This document shows positions 35,683-45,016 of a DNA stretch of 64,000 bases, one piece after another. The notes beneath the pieces were generated by a model that saw nothing but the letters and a program-made list of their open reading frames with translations, did not search any database and had not been told where the DNA came from. The position numbers and the translations under genes were made by a program. This DNA comes from Faecalibacter macacae. GTDB taxonomy: Bacteria > Bacteroidota > Bacteroidia > Flavobacteriales > Weeksellaceae. The DNA is taken from the NCBI RefSeq assembly GCF_003687725.1, contig NZ_RDOJ01000011.1, positions 1 to 64,000 on the forward strand. Direction: 5' to 3'. Position 1 is the first letter of the stretch. Each line of letters starts with the position of its first letter.

Positions 35683-35814
35683 TAAATAGTCTTAAATAAA
35701 TATTAATTACCAATACTATTAATAGATTTTAGTAATAGATATTCAGATTAAATATCAAATAAAATACCAATAGAGGAGTTTAATAATTTATTTTCAGATA
35801 GATATGTAAATATA

Positions 35815-35843
35815 AAAGGCTATTCATAAAATGAATAGCCTTT
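35815..35843 (-). terminator. Terminator of the ferredoxin reductase gene
   Basis: Perfect 13-bp stem (35815-35827 with 35831-35843), 3-nt loop, 23 bases beyond the stop codon. Confidence 0.8.
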
Positions 35844-35866
35844 ATAAAAGTATCTAATATGTTTTA

Positions 35867-36916
35867 TTAAACATCATCAAAATCAATTGCTAAAGTACCA
35901 GTTTTTGGTCTAGAAATACACGCTAACGTCATTCCGTCTTCGTAATCAGAATCAGTTAAGACAAAATTTTCACCGATATGCACCTCTCCTTCAGTCACTT
36001 TACATAAACAAGACGAACAAACACCTCCTTTACATGAATATGGCGCATCGATATCATTATCTAACATGGCGTCAATTAAATTTTTCTCACGATTCCATAC
36101 AAATTCTAATTCATCACCATCTAAAGTAACCTTAACATTTACTTCATTTACATCATCTTCTTTTTTCTCAAAAATTTCTTCTGGTTTGACTGAAGTTGTA
36201 AATAATTCAAAATGTATATGTTTCTCAATAATACCAGCTTCATTAATTTTCTTAGATAAAGTAAAAATCATATCTTCTGGTCCACAAATCATTGCTTCAT
36301 CCACTTCGTTAATATCAATGATTTGATTTAAGATTAAATCAAATTTATGTTCATCAATACGACCGTTAAAAATAAAATTATCTTGTTCTTCTTCTGTATA
36401 GAAATTGTAAACATTTAATTGGTTTGGATACTTAGCTTGAAGTTCAGCTAATTTATCCTTAAACATAACTGTTTCATTGTTTTTGTTTACATAGAATAAG
36501 TTAAAAACAACCCATTCTTCTGTTTGTAAAGCAAATTCAGCCATTGACATAATTGGTGTAATTCCAGATCCTGCCGTAAAAGCCATTAACGTACGTTTTT
36601 CGTTCGGCTTATAAGGAATTGTAAAACGTCCGTTAGGTGTAGAAACTTTTAGTTCGTCACCAACTTTTAATTCATTTACTAAATAAGTAGATATCTTACC
36701 ACCTTGCATTGCTTTAACACCTATGCTCCATTCTTTGTTTAAAGGAGATTCGCAAATCGAGTAATCACGTCTTTCACCATCAATATCTAACGTAATATAT
36801 TGACCAGCTGTAAATGAAAAGTCTTCATGTAATTCTGTCGGAACGTCAAAAGTAATTTGAACAGAATCGGCAGTTAAGCGTTGAATGGCTTTGATTTTTA
36901 ATAAATGAAATTTCAT
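35867..36916 (-). CDS. Ferredoxin-type flavin oxidoreductase (PaaE-like)
   Basis: 349-residue cytosolic electron-transfer protein. N-terminal FAD-binding barrel with RDYSICESPLNKEW and GGKISTYLVNELKVGDELKV; the NAD(P)-binding domain has AFTAGSGITPIMSM and MICGPEDMI; the C-terminus is a plant-type [2Fe-2S] ferredoxin with Cys in YSCKGGVCSSCLCKV and a fourth in LACISRP. This order (FAD, NAD, then 2Fe-2S) is that of PaaE, the reductase of phenylacetyl-CoA epoxidase. No paaABCD genes are nearby, so it may serve another oxygenase. Single gene, divergent from mgsA. Confidence 0.92.
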   Translation of the reverse strand: MKFHLLKIKAIQRLTADSVQITFDVPTELHEDFSFTAGQYITLDIDGERRDYSICESPLNKEWSIGVKAMQGGKISTYLVNELKVGDELKVSTPNGRFTIPYKPNEKRTLMAFTAGSGITPIMSMAEFALQTEEWVVFNLFYVNKNNETVMFKDKLAELQAKYPNQLNVYNFYTEEEQDNFIFNGRIDEHKFDLILNQIIDINEVDEAMICGPEDMIFTLSKKINEAGIIEKHIHFELFTTSVKPEEIFEKKEDDVNEVNVKVTLDGDELEFVWNREKNLIDAMLDNDIDAPYSCKGGVCSSCLCKVTEGEVHIGENFVLTDSDYEDGMTLACISRPKTGTLAIDFDDV

Positions 36917-36984
36917 TGTTATATCTTTATTTAATGTTGTTGGACTATTTTAGAAATAAACCTGCAACTAATTAATATCTTGAT

Positions 36985-36992
36985 TAAATTTG
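36985..36992 (+). promoter_or_regulatory. -7 element of mgsA
   Basis: TAAATTTG, a full TAnnTTTG match, 42 bases before ATG 37035. The TTG of this box is the apparent start of a longer reading frame. Confidence 0.55.
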
Positions 36993-37034
36993 TACAAAAG
37001 TAGTATTTTCTCGAATAAAAATAAACTTACAAAT

Positions 37035-37400
37035 ATGGAAATTGCATTAATTGCACATGATGGAAAAAAAGCCGAAATGGTTAATTTTCTGATGAAACAT
37101 AAAGAGGCATTACAAAATAATAAAATTACATTTATTGCCACAGGAACTACTGGAAAATATGCTGAACAAACTGGTTTAACAGTTACTAAATTCTTATCAG
37201 GACCATTAGGTGGCGATGCGCAAATTGCTGCAAGAGTCGTTGAAGGACAAACAAATATGGTATTCTTTTTCCGTGATCCTATGGGGAAACATCCACATGA
37301 ACCAGATGTAAATATGTTATTAAGATTATGTGATGTACATAACGTTCCGTTAGCAACAAACCCTGCTACTGCTGAAATGTTATTAGATCATTTAAGATAA
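37035..37400 (+). CDS. mgsA: Methylglyoxal synthase
   Basis: Converts dihydroxyacetone phosphate to methylglyoxal and phosphate, a bypass relieving sugar-phosphate stress. 121 residues from ATG 37035, starting with the conserved MEIALIAHDGKKAEM and followed by FIATGTTG, the catalytic-Asp block SGPLGGDAQIAA, FFRDPMGKHPHEPDV and LATNPATAEMLL. The frame can be extended upstream to a TTG at 36990, but that lies inside the TAAATTTG promoter box and adds no conserved sequence. Single gene, closed by a terminator. Confidence 0.95.
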   Translation: MEIALIAHDGKKAEMVNFLMKHKEALQNNKITFIATGTTGKYAEQTGLTVTKFLSGPLGGDAQIAARVVEGQTNMVFFFRDPMGKHPHEPDVNMLLRLCDVHNVPLATNPATAEMLLDHLR

Positions 37401-37402
37401 AA

Positions 37403-37429
37403 AAAGCCACTCGATTTGAGTGGCTTTTG
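37403..37429. terminator. Bidirectional terminator between mgsA and the DUF4328 gene
   Basis: Perfect 11-bp stem (37403-37413 with 37419-37429), 5-nt loop, A- and T-runs on both sides, between converging genes. Confidence 0.85.
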
Positions 37430-37449
37430 TAATTTATAATGAGAAAGAA

Positions 37450-38154
37450 TTATGATACTGTATCTGCTCCTATCTTTTTCAATTCTTCTAATTCCGCTAA
37501 ATCTTCAAGTTTATCTTGTGTCTTTCCTAAACTCTGTATTAATAAAATTGTAAGAATTGCAGAAAGTAAAGTTATACCGAATCCAATAATATCATATAAT
37601 TGATAATCTATCATCTGATCTAATGATTCATAATCAGTTTTAAAAGTTATTCTAGAATAAACATTCTCAACCCAAAAAAGAACCCACCATGCAACAATTA
37701 CTGAATAGTTATTATAATTTTTTTGATGATTAGAATCTAATTCTTCAACTAGATAATCGTATTTAAGATCTATTTCTTTCGCTATTTTGACCGGTTTAAA
37801 CCAATTTAAAATAGGGATAATGAAACCCCATAAAGCCATGTTTTCTTTATTTTCAATATAAACTCCTATTCGATTTAAATTTGCATATGAACGTCTGAAC
37901 CAAAGAATAAAAAATACAATTGTTGCAATCATATTAATCATAACTAAAATATTGAAAATTGCATAAATAGTTTCTAAAGTAGAAATATCTTCAATTTCAT
38001 TATTATTAAATTTAATTAATTGAAAATAGTAAAATAACCCAATAAATATATCAATAATTAGCAGAGCTGATAAACTATAAAAGCTCCATAATACATTCTT
38101 TTTTCGCTCTTTATTCGATAGTAATTTTAAGTAATCTTTTTCTTCAAGAATCAT
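37450..38154 (-). CDS. DUF4328 membrane protein
   Basis: 234 residues with four or five hydrophobic helices. The DUF4328 pattern is recognisable: FFILWFRRSYANLNRIG after helix 2, NMALWGFIIPILNWFKPVKIAKEI, then VAWWVLFWVENVYSRI. Known from many bacteria without an assigned function. Last gene of a minus-strand run: sulP, then AI-2E family transporter (17 bases later), then this (36 bases later). Confidence 0.85.
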   Translation of the reverse strand: MILEEKDYLKLLSNKERKKNVLWSFYSLSALLIIDIFIGLFYYFQLIKFNNNEIEDISTLETIYAIFNILVMINMIATIVFFILWFRRSYANLNRIGVYIENKENMALWGFIIPILNWFKPVKIAKEIDLKYDYLVEELDSNHQKNYNNYSVIVAWWVLFWVENVYSRITFKTDYESLDQMIDYQLYDIIGFGITLLSAILTILLIQSLGKTQDKLEDLAELEELKKIGADTVS

Positions 38155-38190
38155 AGTAGTAATTTAGTAGAGTTATTATTGATTTGTATA

Positions 38191-39357
38191 TTATTCTTCT
38201 TTTGATGATTCATCTTCAAGAACTGAATCGTCTGTAGTTTCAGGTAGAACTTCAATATTATTTTCTAATTCCTGTTCCTGCTCCTTCATTTTCTTATTTT
38301 CAATTTCAGGATCTCCTAATAAATATCCAAAAGATTCTAATTGTGGAATTGAATCAAAAACGACTTTAAGTAAAGCAGCTATAGGCAGAGCTAAAATGAA
38401 ACCAGCAAAACCAAATAACATTCCCCCTAAAATAATCGCTAACATCGAAACCATAGGATTTAAAGAAACTTTACCACCAACTATATTTGGAGTAATAAAA
38501 TTTCCTTCTAAAAATTGTACTACTTGGAACCAACCCACAATTCCTAAAGCATAATAAGGAGAATCCATCGTTGCTAATGCGAAAATTGCTGGAAAAATTG
38601 ATCCAATAGCAATACCAACATAAGGTAAAATCATTAATAATGATGCCAATACGCCAAAAAACCAAGCATATTCTAACCCAATAAGATATAATCCAATAGT
38701 ATTTAATATTGCAACAATTGCCATTACAGTCAATTGTCCTAGCATATAATTCTGAAGTGCATCATACATCTTTTTTAAAGTATCTTCTACTTTTTCTTGT
38801 GGTGTAGATTTAAAAGCTTTGATGAAAAATGATTTGAAAAAATCTCTATAATACAAAAAGAAAAATGCAAATATAGGAACAAGAATACCGGAAGTTAATA
38901 CACTCCCAAATGACGAAAAGAATGTCATTGCATATTTACTAATTGTAGATAAACCTTGTTCTAATTCTTTTAAAGCTTTATCAGCTAATTCGTTCTGAGA
39001 AATTTGAAACGTTTTTGTTATCCATTTTAATGTATCGTTTGATAAAACTTGAAGTTTATCTATTATCGCAGCAGCATCTTTAGAAATATCAATAACTTGC
39101 ATAATTATCAAATAACTAATTCCAGTAAAAAGCAATATTGCTAAGAGTAAACTAAAAATAGTTGAAAAAGTTCGATTAAATTTTAGGTTTTCTAACAATT
39201 TTGCAATTGGATAAACCATTACCGCTAATATAATAGAAAATAGAATCGGCAATACAATTGTTTGTGTAAAAAACAATATAACAACTATTAGTACAATAGC
39301 TAATAAACTTGTCGCTAAATTCAATGATAACTTATTAATTTGTATATTTTTATTCAT
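38191..39357 (-). CDS. AI-2E family transporter (UPF0118/PerM)
   Basis: 388-residue inner-membrane protein. N-terminal helices (LATSLLAIVLIVVILFF, VLPILFSIILAVMVYPIAKLLENL) with a long amphipathic region, then the family core LGQLTVMAIVAILNTIGLYLIGLEYAWFFGVLASLLMILPYVGIAIGS and the GNFITPNIVGGKVSLNPMVSMLAIILGGMLFGFAGFILALPIAAL block. The C-terminus is acidic and polar. Members export autoinducer-2 or act as Na+/H+ antiporters; function here is unassigned. Lies between SulP and DUF4328 genes. Confidence 0.92.
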   Translation of the reverse strand: MNKNIQINKLSLNLATSLLAIVLIVVILFFTQTIVLPILFSIILAVMVYPIAKLLENLKFNRTFSTIFSLLLAILLFTGISYLIIMQVIDISKDAAAIIDKLQVLSNDTLKWITKTFQISQNELADKALKELEQGLSTISKYAMTFFSSFGSVLTSGILVPIFAFFFLYYRDFFKSFFIKAFKSTPQEKVEDTLKKMYDALQNYMLGQLTVMAIVAILNTIGLYLIGLEYAWFFGVLASLLMILPYVGIAIGSIFPAIFALATMDSPYYALGIVGWFQVVQFLEGNFITPNIVGGKVSLNPMVSMLAIILGGMLFGFAGFILALPIAALLKVVFDSIPQLESFGYLLGDPEIENKKMKEQEQELENNIEVLPETTDDSVLEDESSKEE

Positions 39358-39374
39358 AGTTTATTTTATAATAT

Positions 39375-40913
39375 CTAGTGGTTTGGCATTACTTTATAAG
39401 TTGGATCTTCTTCTATATTTACTTCAATTACACCTTGTGCGTTATCTAATAATTGAATAGAATCTGAACTTAAATGTCTTAAAATGACTTTCTTATTTCT
39501 TGCAGCATATTTTGATGTAATTACACTTAAAGCATCAATTGCACTCATATCAACTACTCTACTCTCTTTCAAGTCAATAACTATTATTTCTGGATCATCA
39601 ATCACATCAAATTTCTCGTAAAATGCAGTTACAGATCCAAAGAATAATGGACCATAAATTTCATAAATTTTACGACCTTCATCATCTACAGATTTCCTTG
39701 CTCTGATACGTTTTGCATTGTCCCATGCAAAAACTAATGCGCTTATTATAACACCTACAAAAACTGCTAATGCTAAATTATGTAAAACAACAGTTATTGC
39801 CGCAACAATTATAGCAACAAAAATATCAGACTTTGGCATTTTAAATAATAAATTAAAAAATCCCCATTTAAAGGTTGAAATTGCAACCATCATCATAACA
39901 CCAACTAAAGCAGCCATCGGAATTTTTTCGATAACTGGAGCTCCTATTAATATAATAAACAATATCGTAATTGCACCAATTGCTGGCGCGATACGAGAAC
40001 GTGACCCTGCATCTAAATTAACAAATGTTTGCGCAATCATTGCACAACCACCCATACCACCAAAGAAACCATTGGTTATATTCGCTACACCTTGTGCAAT
40101 AGATTCTTTATTTGATTCACCTTTTGTATTTGTTTTTTCATCAACTAAAGTCAATGTTAACAAAGTTTCAATCAAACCTACAGATCCCATTATAATAGAA
40201 TAAGGCAGAATGATTTGTAAAGTATCTAAAGTAAACGGAACCATTGGTATATGAAAAGAAGGTAAATCACCCTTTATTGCTGCTATATCTCCAACTGTTT
40301 TAGTATCAATATTAAATCCTAAAACTATAGCAAAAACAACCATTATTGCAACCAACGATGCTGGAATTACTTTTGTGATTTTTGGAAAAAAGTAAAATAT
40401 TAATATTGTTAAAACCGTAAGTCCTAACATTGTATATAAAGCTGTCCCTTCAATCCATGTTTTTACACCATTTGATGTTGTTTCAAATTGCTCTAATTGC
40501 GACATAAATATTACAATTGCTAAACCATTCAAAAATCCATACATCACTGGTTGTGGTATAAGACGAACAAATTTCCCTAATTTAAATACTCCAACCAAAA
40601 TCTGAAAAACTCCAGCCAAAGCAACCGCCGCAAAAATATATTCAACTCCATGAGATTGATTTAATGCTATTAAAGTGATGACTGTTGCACCTGCACCACC
40701 AGAAACCATTCCTGGACGACCACCAAAAATAGCGGTAACAATTCCCATAATAAAAGCAGCATATAAACCAACTAAAGGCGATAATCCTGCAAGAATTGCA
40801 AACGACAAAGATTCAGGTATCATCGTCATTGCTACCGTTAATCCAGCTAAGATTTCGTTTTTTATGTTAATTGGTTCGTTGGGTTTAAAATGATTTAGTA
40901 TTGCTTCTTTCAT
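39375..40913 (-). CDS. SulP-family anion transporter with STAS domain
   Basis: 512-residue inner-membrane protein. The SLC26/SulP core starts with EILAGLTVAMTMIPESLSFAILAGLSPLVGLYAAFI and contains ITNGFFGGMGGCAMIAQTFVNLDAGSRSRIAPA; about 12-14 helices. The last 110 residues form a cytoplasmic STAS domain (KIYEIYGPLFFGSVTAFYEKF, VIDLKESRVVDMSAIDAL). Substrates in bacteria are sulfate, bicarbonate or dicarboxylates; there is no carbonic anhydrase alongside to decide. First gene of the run with the AI-2E transporter. Confidence 0.94.
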   Translation of the reverse strand: MKEAILNHFKPNEPINIKNEILAGLTVAMTMIPESLSFAILAGLSPLVGLYAAFIMGIVTAIFGGRPGMVSGGAGATVITLIALNQSHGVEYIFAAVALAGVFQILVGVFKLGKFVRLIPQPVMYGFLNGLAIVIFMSQLEQFETTSNGVKTWIEGTALYTMLGLTVLTILIFYFFPKITKVIPASLVAIMVVFAIVLGFNIDTKTVGDIAAIKGDLPSFHIPMVPFTLDTLQIILPYSIIMGSVGLIETLLTLTLVDEKTNTKGESNKESIAQGVANITNGFFGGMGGCAMIAQTFVNLDAGSRSRIAPAIGAITILFIILIGAPVIEKIPMAALVGVMMMVAISTFKWGFFNLLFKMPKSDIFVAIIVAAITVVLHNLALAVFVGVIISALVFAWDNAKRIRARKSVDDEGRKIYEIYGPLFFGSVTAFYEKFDVIDDPEIIVIDLKESRVVDMSAIDALSVITSKYAARNKKVILRHLSSDSIQLLDNAQGVIEVNIEEDPTYKVMPNH

Positions 40914-41072
40914 AATCTTTATAAAGATGCGAAATTACTGCACTTTTTTTAGAATATTTTTTGATTTTATTAAGAAATTTAGAATTTATATCAGAAAAAG
41001 AAATTCGAAAATTCATTGGAAAATATGCGACTTTGTTTATACCTTTAGACTACAATTAATTCATAATTAAAA

Positions 41073-42851
41073 ATGACACATTCAGAAAAGCTTCAAGCGA
41101 TTCGTTCTTTAATGAAAGAACAAAACATTGACGCATATATCATACCTTCATCGGATCCTCATATCAGCGAATATTTACCAGATCATTACAAATGTATTGA
41201 ATGGACATCTGGATTTACAGGTTCAGCTGGTACATTAATGATTACGCAAGAATTTGCAGGTTTATGGACTGATTCTCGTTACTTTGTACAAGCTAAAGAA
41301 CAATTACAAGGAACTGGTTTTGAATTAGTAAAATTAAAAGTTCAACACGCTCCTGAATATGTACAATGGGTAAGTGAAAATTTACCTGCAGGTGCAAAAG
41401 TTGCTTTTGACGGAAATTTAGCCTCTTTATTAGTAGCTAATACAATCAAAAATACATTGGCTCCTTTAGGATATGCGATTGATGGCCACGCAGATTTATT
41501 AGGACCAATTTGGGAAAATCGTCCAAGTTTACCAGTAAATCCTGCTTATACATTAGACGTTTATACAACTGGACAATCTACAATTGATAAATTAAATGCA
41601 ATTAAAGCACAATTAAAAGCGAAGCGTGCTGATGCACATTTAATCTCTTCTTTAGATGATTTAGCTTGGGCTTTAAACGTACGTGGAACTGATGTTCCTT
41701 GCAATCCTGTTGTTTTAGGATTTGCTTACATCAGTGATTCTGAAACTATTTTATATATCACTGAAGGTAAATTAAATGAGGAAGCTATTGCTGAATTTAA
41801 TAGTTTTGGTGTTGAAATTAAGCCTTACGAAGAAGTTTATACTAAATTAAAAGGTTTAGCTACTGACACATCTATTTTAGTAGATCCAAAACGTACATGT
41901 TTTGCTGTTTATGATTCTATTCCAGAAGGTGTAAAAATCATCGAAGATATGAATCCATCAACTATGTTAAAAGCAATTAAAAACAATGTTGAAATTGGGC
42001 ATACACGTAATGCAATGATTAACGATGGTGTTGCTTTAACGAAATTCTTTAAATGGTTAGAAGAAAATGTTGATTCTGGTGAATTATCAGAAATTTCAGT
42101 TGCTGATCATTTAGCAAGTTTACGTGCAGAGCAGCCAGGATTTAAAGATATTTCTTTTGGTTCTATTGTTGGATACAAAGCACACGGAGCATTACCACAC
42201 TACTCTGCTACACCAGAAAGTAATTCTTTATTAGAACAAAACGGATTATTATTAGTTGATTCGGGAGGACAATACGAAACAGGAACTACAGATATCACTC
42301 GTGTTGTTTCTTTAGGAAATATTACACAAGCTGAAAAAGACGATTATACTTATGTTTTAAAAGGTACAATTGAAGGTTCGATGGCGATTTATCCAAAAGG
42401 AACTCGTGGTTACCAAATCGATGCAATTACTCGTCGCCCAATGTGGCAAACTTTACGTAATTATGGTCACGGAACTGGACACGGTGTTGGTTTTTGTTTA
42501 AATGTACATGAAGGACCTCACGTGTTTAATGGTACTGCAACGGATATTGCGATTGAAACTGGTATGATTACATCAATTGAACCAGGATTATACAAAGAGG
42601 GAGAATATGGTATTCGTATCGAGAACTTAGTTGTATCAAAAGATTTAGAATCAACTCAATATGGTGATTTTATGGATTTTGAAACATTAACTATTTGTTA
42701 TATTGATACTGATTTAGTTGAGAAATCAATTTTAGATCAAGTTCATATCGATTGGTTAAACAATTACAATGAATGGACTTATAATCAATTAGAATCTAAA
42801 TTATCTGACGAAGAAAAATCTTGGTTAAGAAATAAAACAAAAGCAATTTAA
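41073..42851 (+). CDS. Xaa-Pro aminopeptidase (M24B, long form)
   Basis: 592-residue cytosolic metallopeptidase removing an N-terminal residue before proline. Two creatinase-type N-terminal domains (about 1-150 and 160-310), the pita-bread catalytic domain (about 315-530) and the extra C-terminal domain of the APP1-like long form. Dinuclear metal ligands are in LLVDSGGQYETGTTDITR (Asp, Asp), HGTGHGVGFCLNVHEGP (His) and TSIEPGLYKEGEYGIRIEN (Glu, Glu). Length is that of eukaryotic APP1 rather than E. coli PepP. Single gene, divergent from sulP. Confidence 0.95.
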   Translation: MTHSEKLQAIRSLMKEQNIDAYIIPSSDPHISEYLPDHYKCIEWTSGFTGSAGTLMITQEFAGLWTDSRYFVQAKEQLQGTGFELVKLKVQHAPEYVQWVSENLPAGAKVAFDGNLASLLVANTIKNTLAPLGYAIDGHADLLGPIWENRPSLPVNPAYTLDVYTTGQSTIDKLNAIKAQLKAKRADAHLISSLDDLAWALNVRGTDVPCNPVVLGFAYISDSETILYITEGKLNEEAIAEFNSFGVEIKPYEEVYTKLKGLATDTSILVDPKRTCFAVYDSIPEGVKIIEDMNPSTMLKAIKNNVEIGHTRNAMINDGVALTKFFKWLEENVDSGELSEISVADHLASLRAEQPGFKDISFGSIVGYKAHGALPHYSATPESNSLLEQNGLLLVDSGGQYETGTTDITRVVSLGNITQAEKDDYTYVLKGTIEGSMAIYPKGTRGYQIDAITRRPMWQTLRNYGHGTGHGVGFCLNVHEGPHVFNGTATDIAIETGMITSIEPGLYKEGEYGIRIENLVVSKDLESTQYGDFMDFETLTICYIDTDLVEKSILDQVHIDWLNNYNEWTYNQLESKLSDEEKSWLRNKTKAI

Positions 42852-42872
42852 TTTGCGAAAAATATAACTATT

Positions 42873-42907
42873 AAAAGGTGTTGGGATTAAATTCTAACAC
42901 CTTTTTT
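42873..42907 (+). terminator. Terminator of the aminopeptidase gene
   Basis: 10-bp stem (42873-42882 with 42896-42905), extendable by a G-T pair, followed by six T in total. Confidence 0.8.
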
Positions 42908-42936
42908 ATGTTTGAACAAATATTTTAAAAAAACTC

Positions 42937-43077
42937 TTAAACAATATATTTATCAATTGTTCCTAACTCTAATATTTTTAAAATCTTGCTGACATAAGCG
43001 ATTTCTTTCATCGAAATATTGTTATCAATATTACAGAAAGCTAACATATCAAATACAAATAGATTTTTATCTGATTG
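42937..43077 (-). pseudogene. 3' fragment of an unidentified gene (TerB-like tail?)
   Basis: The last 46 codons of a minus-strand frame (SDKNLFVFDMLAFCNIDN, then ISMKEIAYVSKILKILELG and TIDKYIV) look like a genuine protein C-terminus: amphipathic helices with an acidic loop, similar in pattern to TerB-like domains. Upstream of about 43077 the same frame only runs antisense through the xanthine-dehydrogenase remnant, so its real 5' part is missing. I infer a truncated gene cut at a rearrangement point. The TerB comparison is tentative. Confidence 0.45.
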
Positions 43078-43401
43078 GTTACTGTGGTTGATGGTGGTAA
43101 AATTATTAATGAAAAAGCTGCCGAAAATCAAATTATTGGAGCTGCTTTTGGTGGAATTGGAATGGCTTTGATGGAAGAACAAAATGTAGATACCAAATTA
43201 GGATCTTTAATCGGCCACGATTTAGCTGGTTATCATTTTGCTGTAAATGCAGATGGTCCTAAAATTGAAGTCGCTTTAATCAATAAACCAGATTTTAATA
43301 TTAATCCAAATGGTGCTAAAGGAATTGGCGAAGTTGGTATTATTGGAACAGCACCCGCAATAGCAAATGCTCAGGCTTTTTTATCTAATATGATTAGGTG
43401 A
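43075..43401 (+). pseudogene. C-terminal remnant of a xanthine dehydrogenase-family molybdenum subunit
   Basis: About 100 residues matching the end of the molybdopterin-binding large subunit of this family: VTVVDGGKIINEKAAENQII, GAAFGGIGMALMEEQN, the LAGYHFAVNAD block, VALINKPDFNINPNGAKGIG and EVGIIGTAPAIANA. The intact subunit has about 700-750 residues, so the first 600 or more are gone, as is the usual final segment after AIANA; the frame then runs QAFLSNMIR to a stop. No FAD or 2Fe-2S subunit is nearby. The only possible start (TTG 43075) is at the breakpoint. A non-functional fragment. Confidence 0.85.
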
Positions 43402-43851
43402 AAATTTTAATTTAGTGATAATTATATCTAAAATATTTTTAAAAAATTTATACATAAAATTTCCAGTTATTACTCCAATTATTACATTTAAAATCCCAAC
43501 AAAAACATAAATTAAATTCGATTCATACCAATTATAATACCCGTTCAAAATCCAAAATAATCCTGTAAAAAATAAACCTGAAATAAAAGAATTAGATAGA
43601 ATAAAAAATATTCTAAAACCTGAATTAATAGATTTATTTTTTAATCCAACTAAAATTGAAGTTGATAAAATACCTAAAGAAATTAGTCCCAATAATAATC
43701 CAACCAAAATTATAACTAAAGCACAAATTAGTATTAGAAAAACTAACAATACTAAAAAGGTAAAAAGTATCATTAGAAACAAACCTGGCGCTCCATCTAA
43801 ACCTTCATCTATCTGATTAATTTGTAAATAAATTGAAACTAATTTCCCCAT
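43381..43851 (-). CDS. Membrane protein of unknown function
   Basis: 156 residues with four or five hydrophobic helices: FLMILFTFLVLLVFLILICALVIILVG, LISLGILSTSILVG, a helix around FFILSNSFISGLFFTGLFW, and YVFVGILNVIIGVITGNFMY; short Lys-rich C-terminus. No family recognised. Its 3' end overlaps that of the xanthine-dehydrogenase remnant by 21 bases on the opposite strand. Start at ATG 43851. The frame is clean, so I treat it as intact. Confidence 0.7.
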   Translation of the reverse strand: MGKLVSIYLQINQIDEGLDGAPGLFLMILFTFLVLLVFLILICALVIILVGLLLGLISLGILSTSILVGLKNKSINSGFRIFFILSNSFISGLFFTGLFWILNGYYNWYESNLIYVFVGILNVIIGVITGNFMYKFFKNILDIIITKLKFSPNHIR

Positions 43852-43866
43852 AAGTTTAAAACAAAA

Positions 43867-43894
43867 AAAAGTCCAAGTTATTACTCAGACTTTT
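43867..43894 (-). terminator. Probable terminator of lplA
   Basis: 7-bp stem (43867-43873 with 43888-43894) with an inner 3-bp stem and a mismatch bulge; A-run before it supplies a minus-strand T-run. Weaker than the other terminators here. Confidence 0.55.
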
Positions 43895-43917
43895 GAATTT
43901 ATAATTTTATTTTTAGG

Positions 43918-44904
43918 TTATTTAAACAACTCAATAATCTCTTCTTTCGTAACTTTTCCAAAATATTCAGTTAAATCTATACTTTCAAACAATTTATTTA
44001 AAGTATTGATATCATGGTTTTTATTAATTAATAAGTTTTCAAATTCTTCAATTGGTTTTGAGGCAAAAAAGTCTCCAAATATTTTAGCTTTTTCAATTTG
44101 TCCACCTCTTTCAACATCTAAATGAACTTCAATAAATCCGGCTGGAACTTTCTTCGCATTTTTGAAATTGTATTTAGGCGAAAAACCAAAATTCCAATCC
44201 CAAGTATTATACTTCTCCTCTATTAATTGATTAACTCCTTTGATATCTTCATCCGATAATTGATAGATTGTTGCACCTTCATTTGTTTCCAACATTTCTT
44301 CGATTAGTAATTCTTTCAAATCATCAGTTATCATATCATCAGGTAAAAAATCAATCAAATTAGTAACACGTGCACGATTAGACTTTACCGCTTTATCTAC
44401 AAATTTTAATGGATTAACTTTTAATGCATCACCTAAAACAGACATTTCAGAATTGAATAATATCGTTCCGTGTTGAATCATTTTACCGTTTCGTGCTAAT
44501 TTTGCATTTCCACTAAATTTCTTCCCATCAACCAATAAATCATTACGACCTTCTAATTTCGCAGGCACATTTAATTCGTTCAAAAGATGAATAACAGGCT
44601 CTGTAAATTGTGAGAAATCCATAAAATCATATGTTCCTAAAAGTGTATGAAACGAAAAATTTAAATTCCCTAGATCGTGATAAACAGTTCCACCACCCGA
44701 CATACGTCGAACTACTTTTATGTTTTTATCTTTAACATAATCTAAATTAATTTCAGCTAAAGTGTTCTGAAATTTTCCAACAATAATTGATGGAGCATTG
44801 ATATACAATAAAAAGATATCCTCTGTTGGATATTTATATAAAAGATATTCTTCTAATGCAATATTGAAATATGCATCGTGTGAAGGAGAATCGATAATTA
44901 ACAT
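43918..44904 (-). CDS. lplA: Lipoate--protein ligase A
   Basis: Activates lipoate with ATP and attaches it to the lipoyl domains of 2-oxoacid dehydrogenases and the glycine-cleavage H protein. 328 residues: catalytic N-terminal domain with RRMSGGGTVYHDLGNLNFSF (lipoyl-AMP loop), the Lys in GKKFSGNAKL, and a C-terminal accessory domain (about 245-328; KVPAGFIEVHLDVERGGQIEKAKIFGDFF) that identifies the ligase rather than LipB or LplJ-like short forms. Single gene. Confidence 0.95.
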   Translation of the reverse strand: MLIIDSPSHDAYFNIALEEYLLYKYPTEDIFLLYINAPSIIVGKFQNTLAEINLDYVKDKNIKVVRRMSGGGTVYHDLGNLNFSFHTLLGTYDFMDFSQFTEPVIHLLNELNVPAKLEGRNDLLVDGKKFSGNAKLARNGKMIQHGTILFNSEMSVLGDALKVNPLKFVDKAVKSNRARVTNLIDFLPDDMITDDLKELLIEEMLETNEGATIYQLSDEDIKGVNQLIEEKYNTWDWNFGFSPKYNFKNAKKVPAGFIEVHLDVERGGQIEKAKIFGDFFASKPIEEFENLLINKNHDINTLNKLFESIDLTEYFGKVTKEEIIELFK

Positions 44905-44961
44905 ACTATAGTTTTTACAAAAATAAGAAGTAAAAAAGTCTTTTTTCTAACTTTTAACCAT

Positions 44962-44985
44962 AAAAAAAGCCGGATAAATCCGGCT
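44962..44985 (-). terminator. Terminator of fabI
   Basis: 8-bp stem AGCCGGAT/ATCCGGCT (44968-44975 with 44978-44985), followed on the minus strand by a run of seven T; 30 bases past the fabI stop. Confidence 0.85.
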
Positions 44986-45016
44986 CTTCATTTTTTTGTA
45001 TTTGATAAAAAGATAA

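Noticed and set aside
35867-36916. Phenylacetate degradation locus
   Set aside because: The reductase resembles PaaE, but no other paa gene is present, so no pathway is claimed.
43075-43401. Intact small protein from TTG 43075
   Set aside because: Clear similarity to only the last seventh of a large molybdenum enzyme subunit, with the start at a breakpoint; scored as a remnant.
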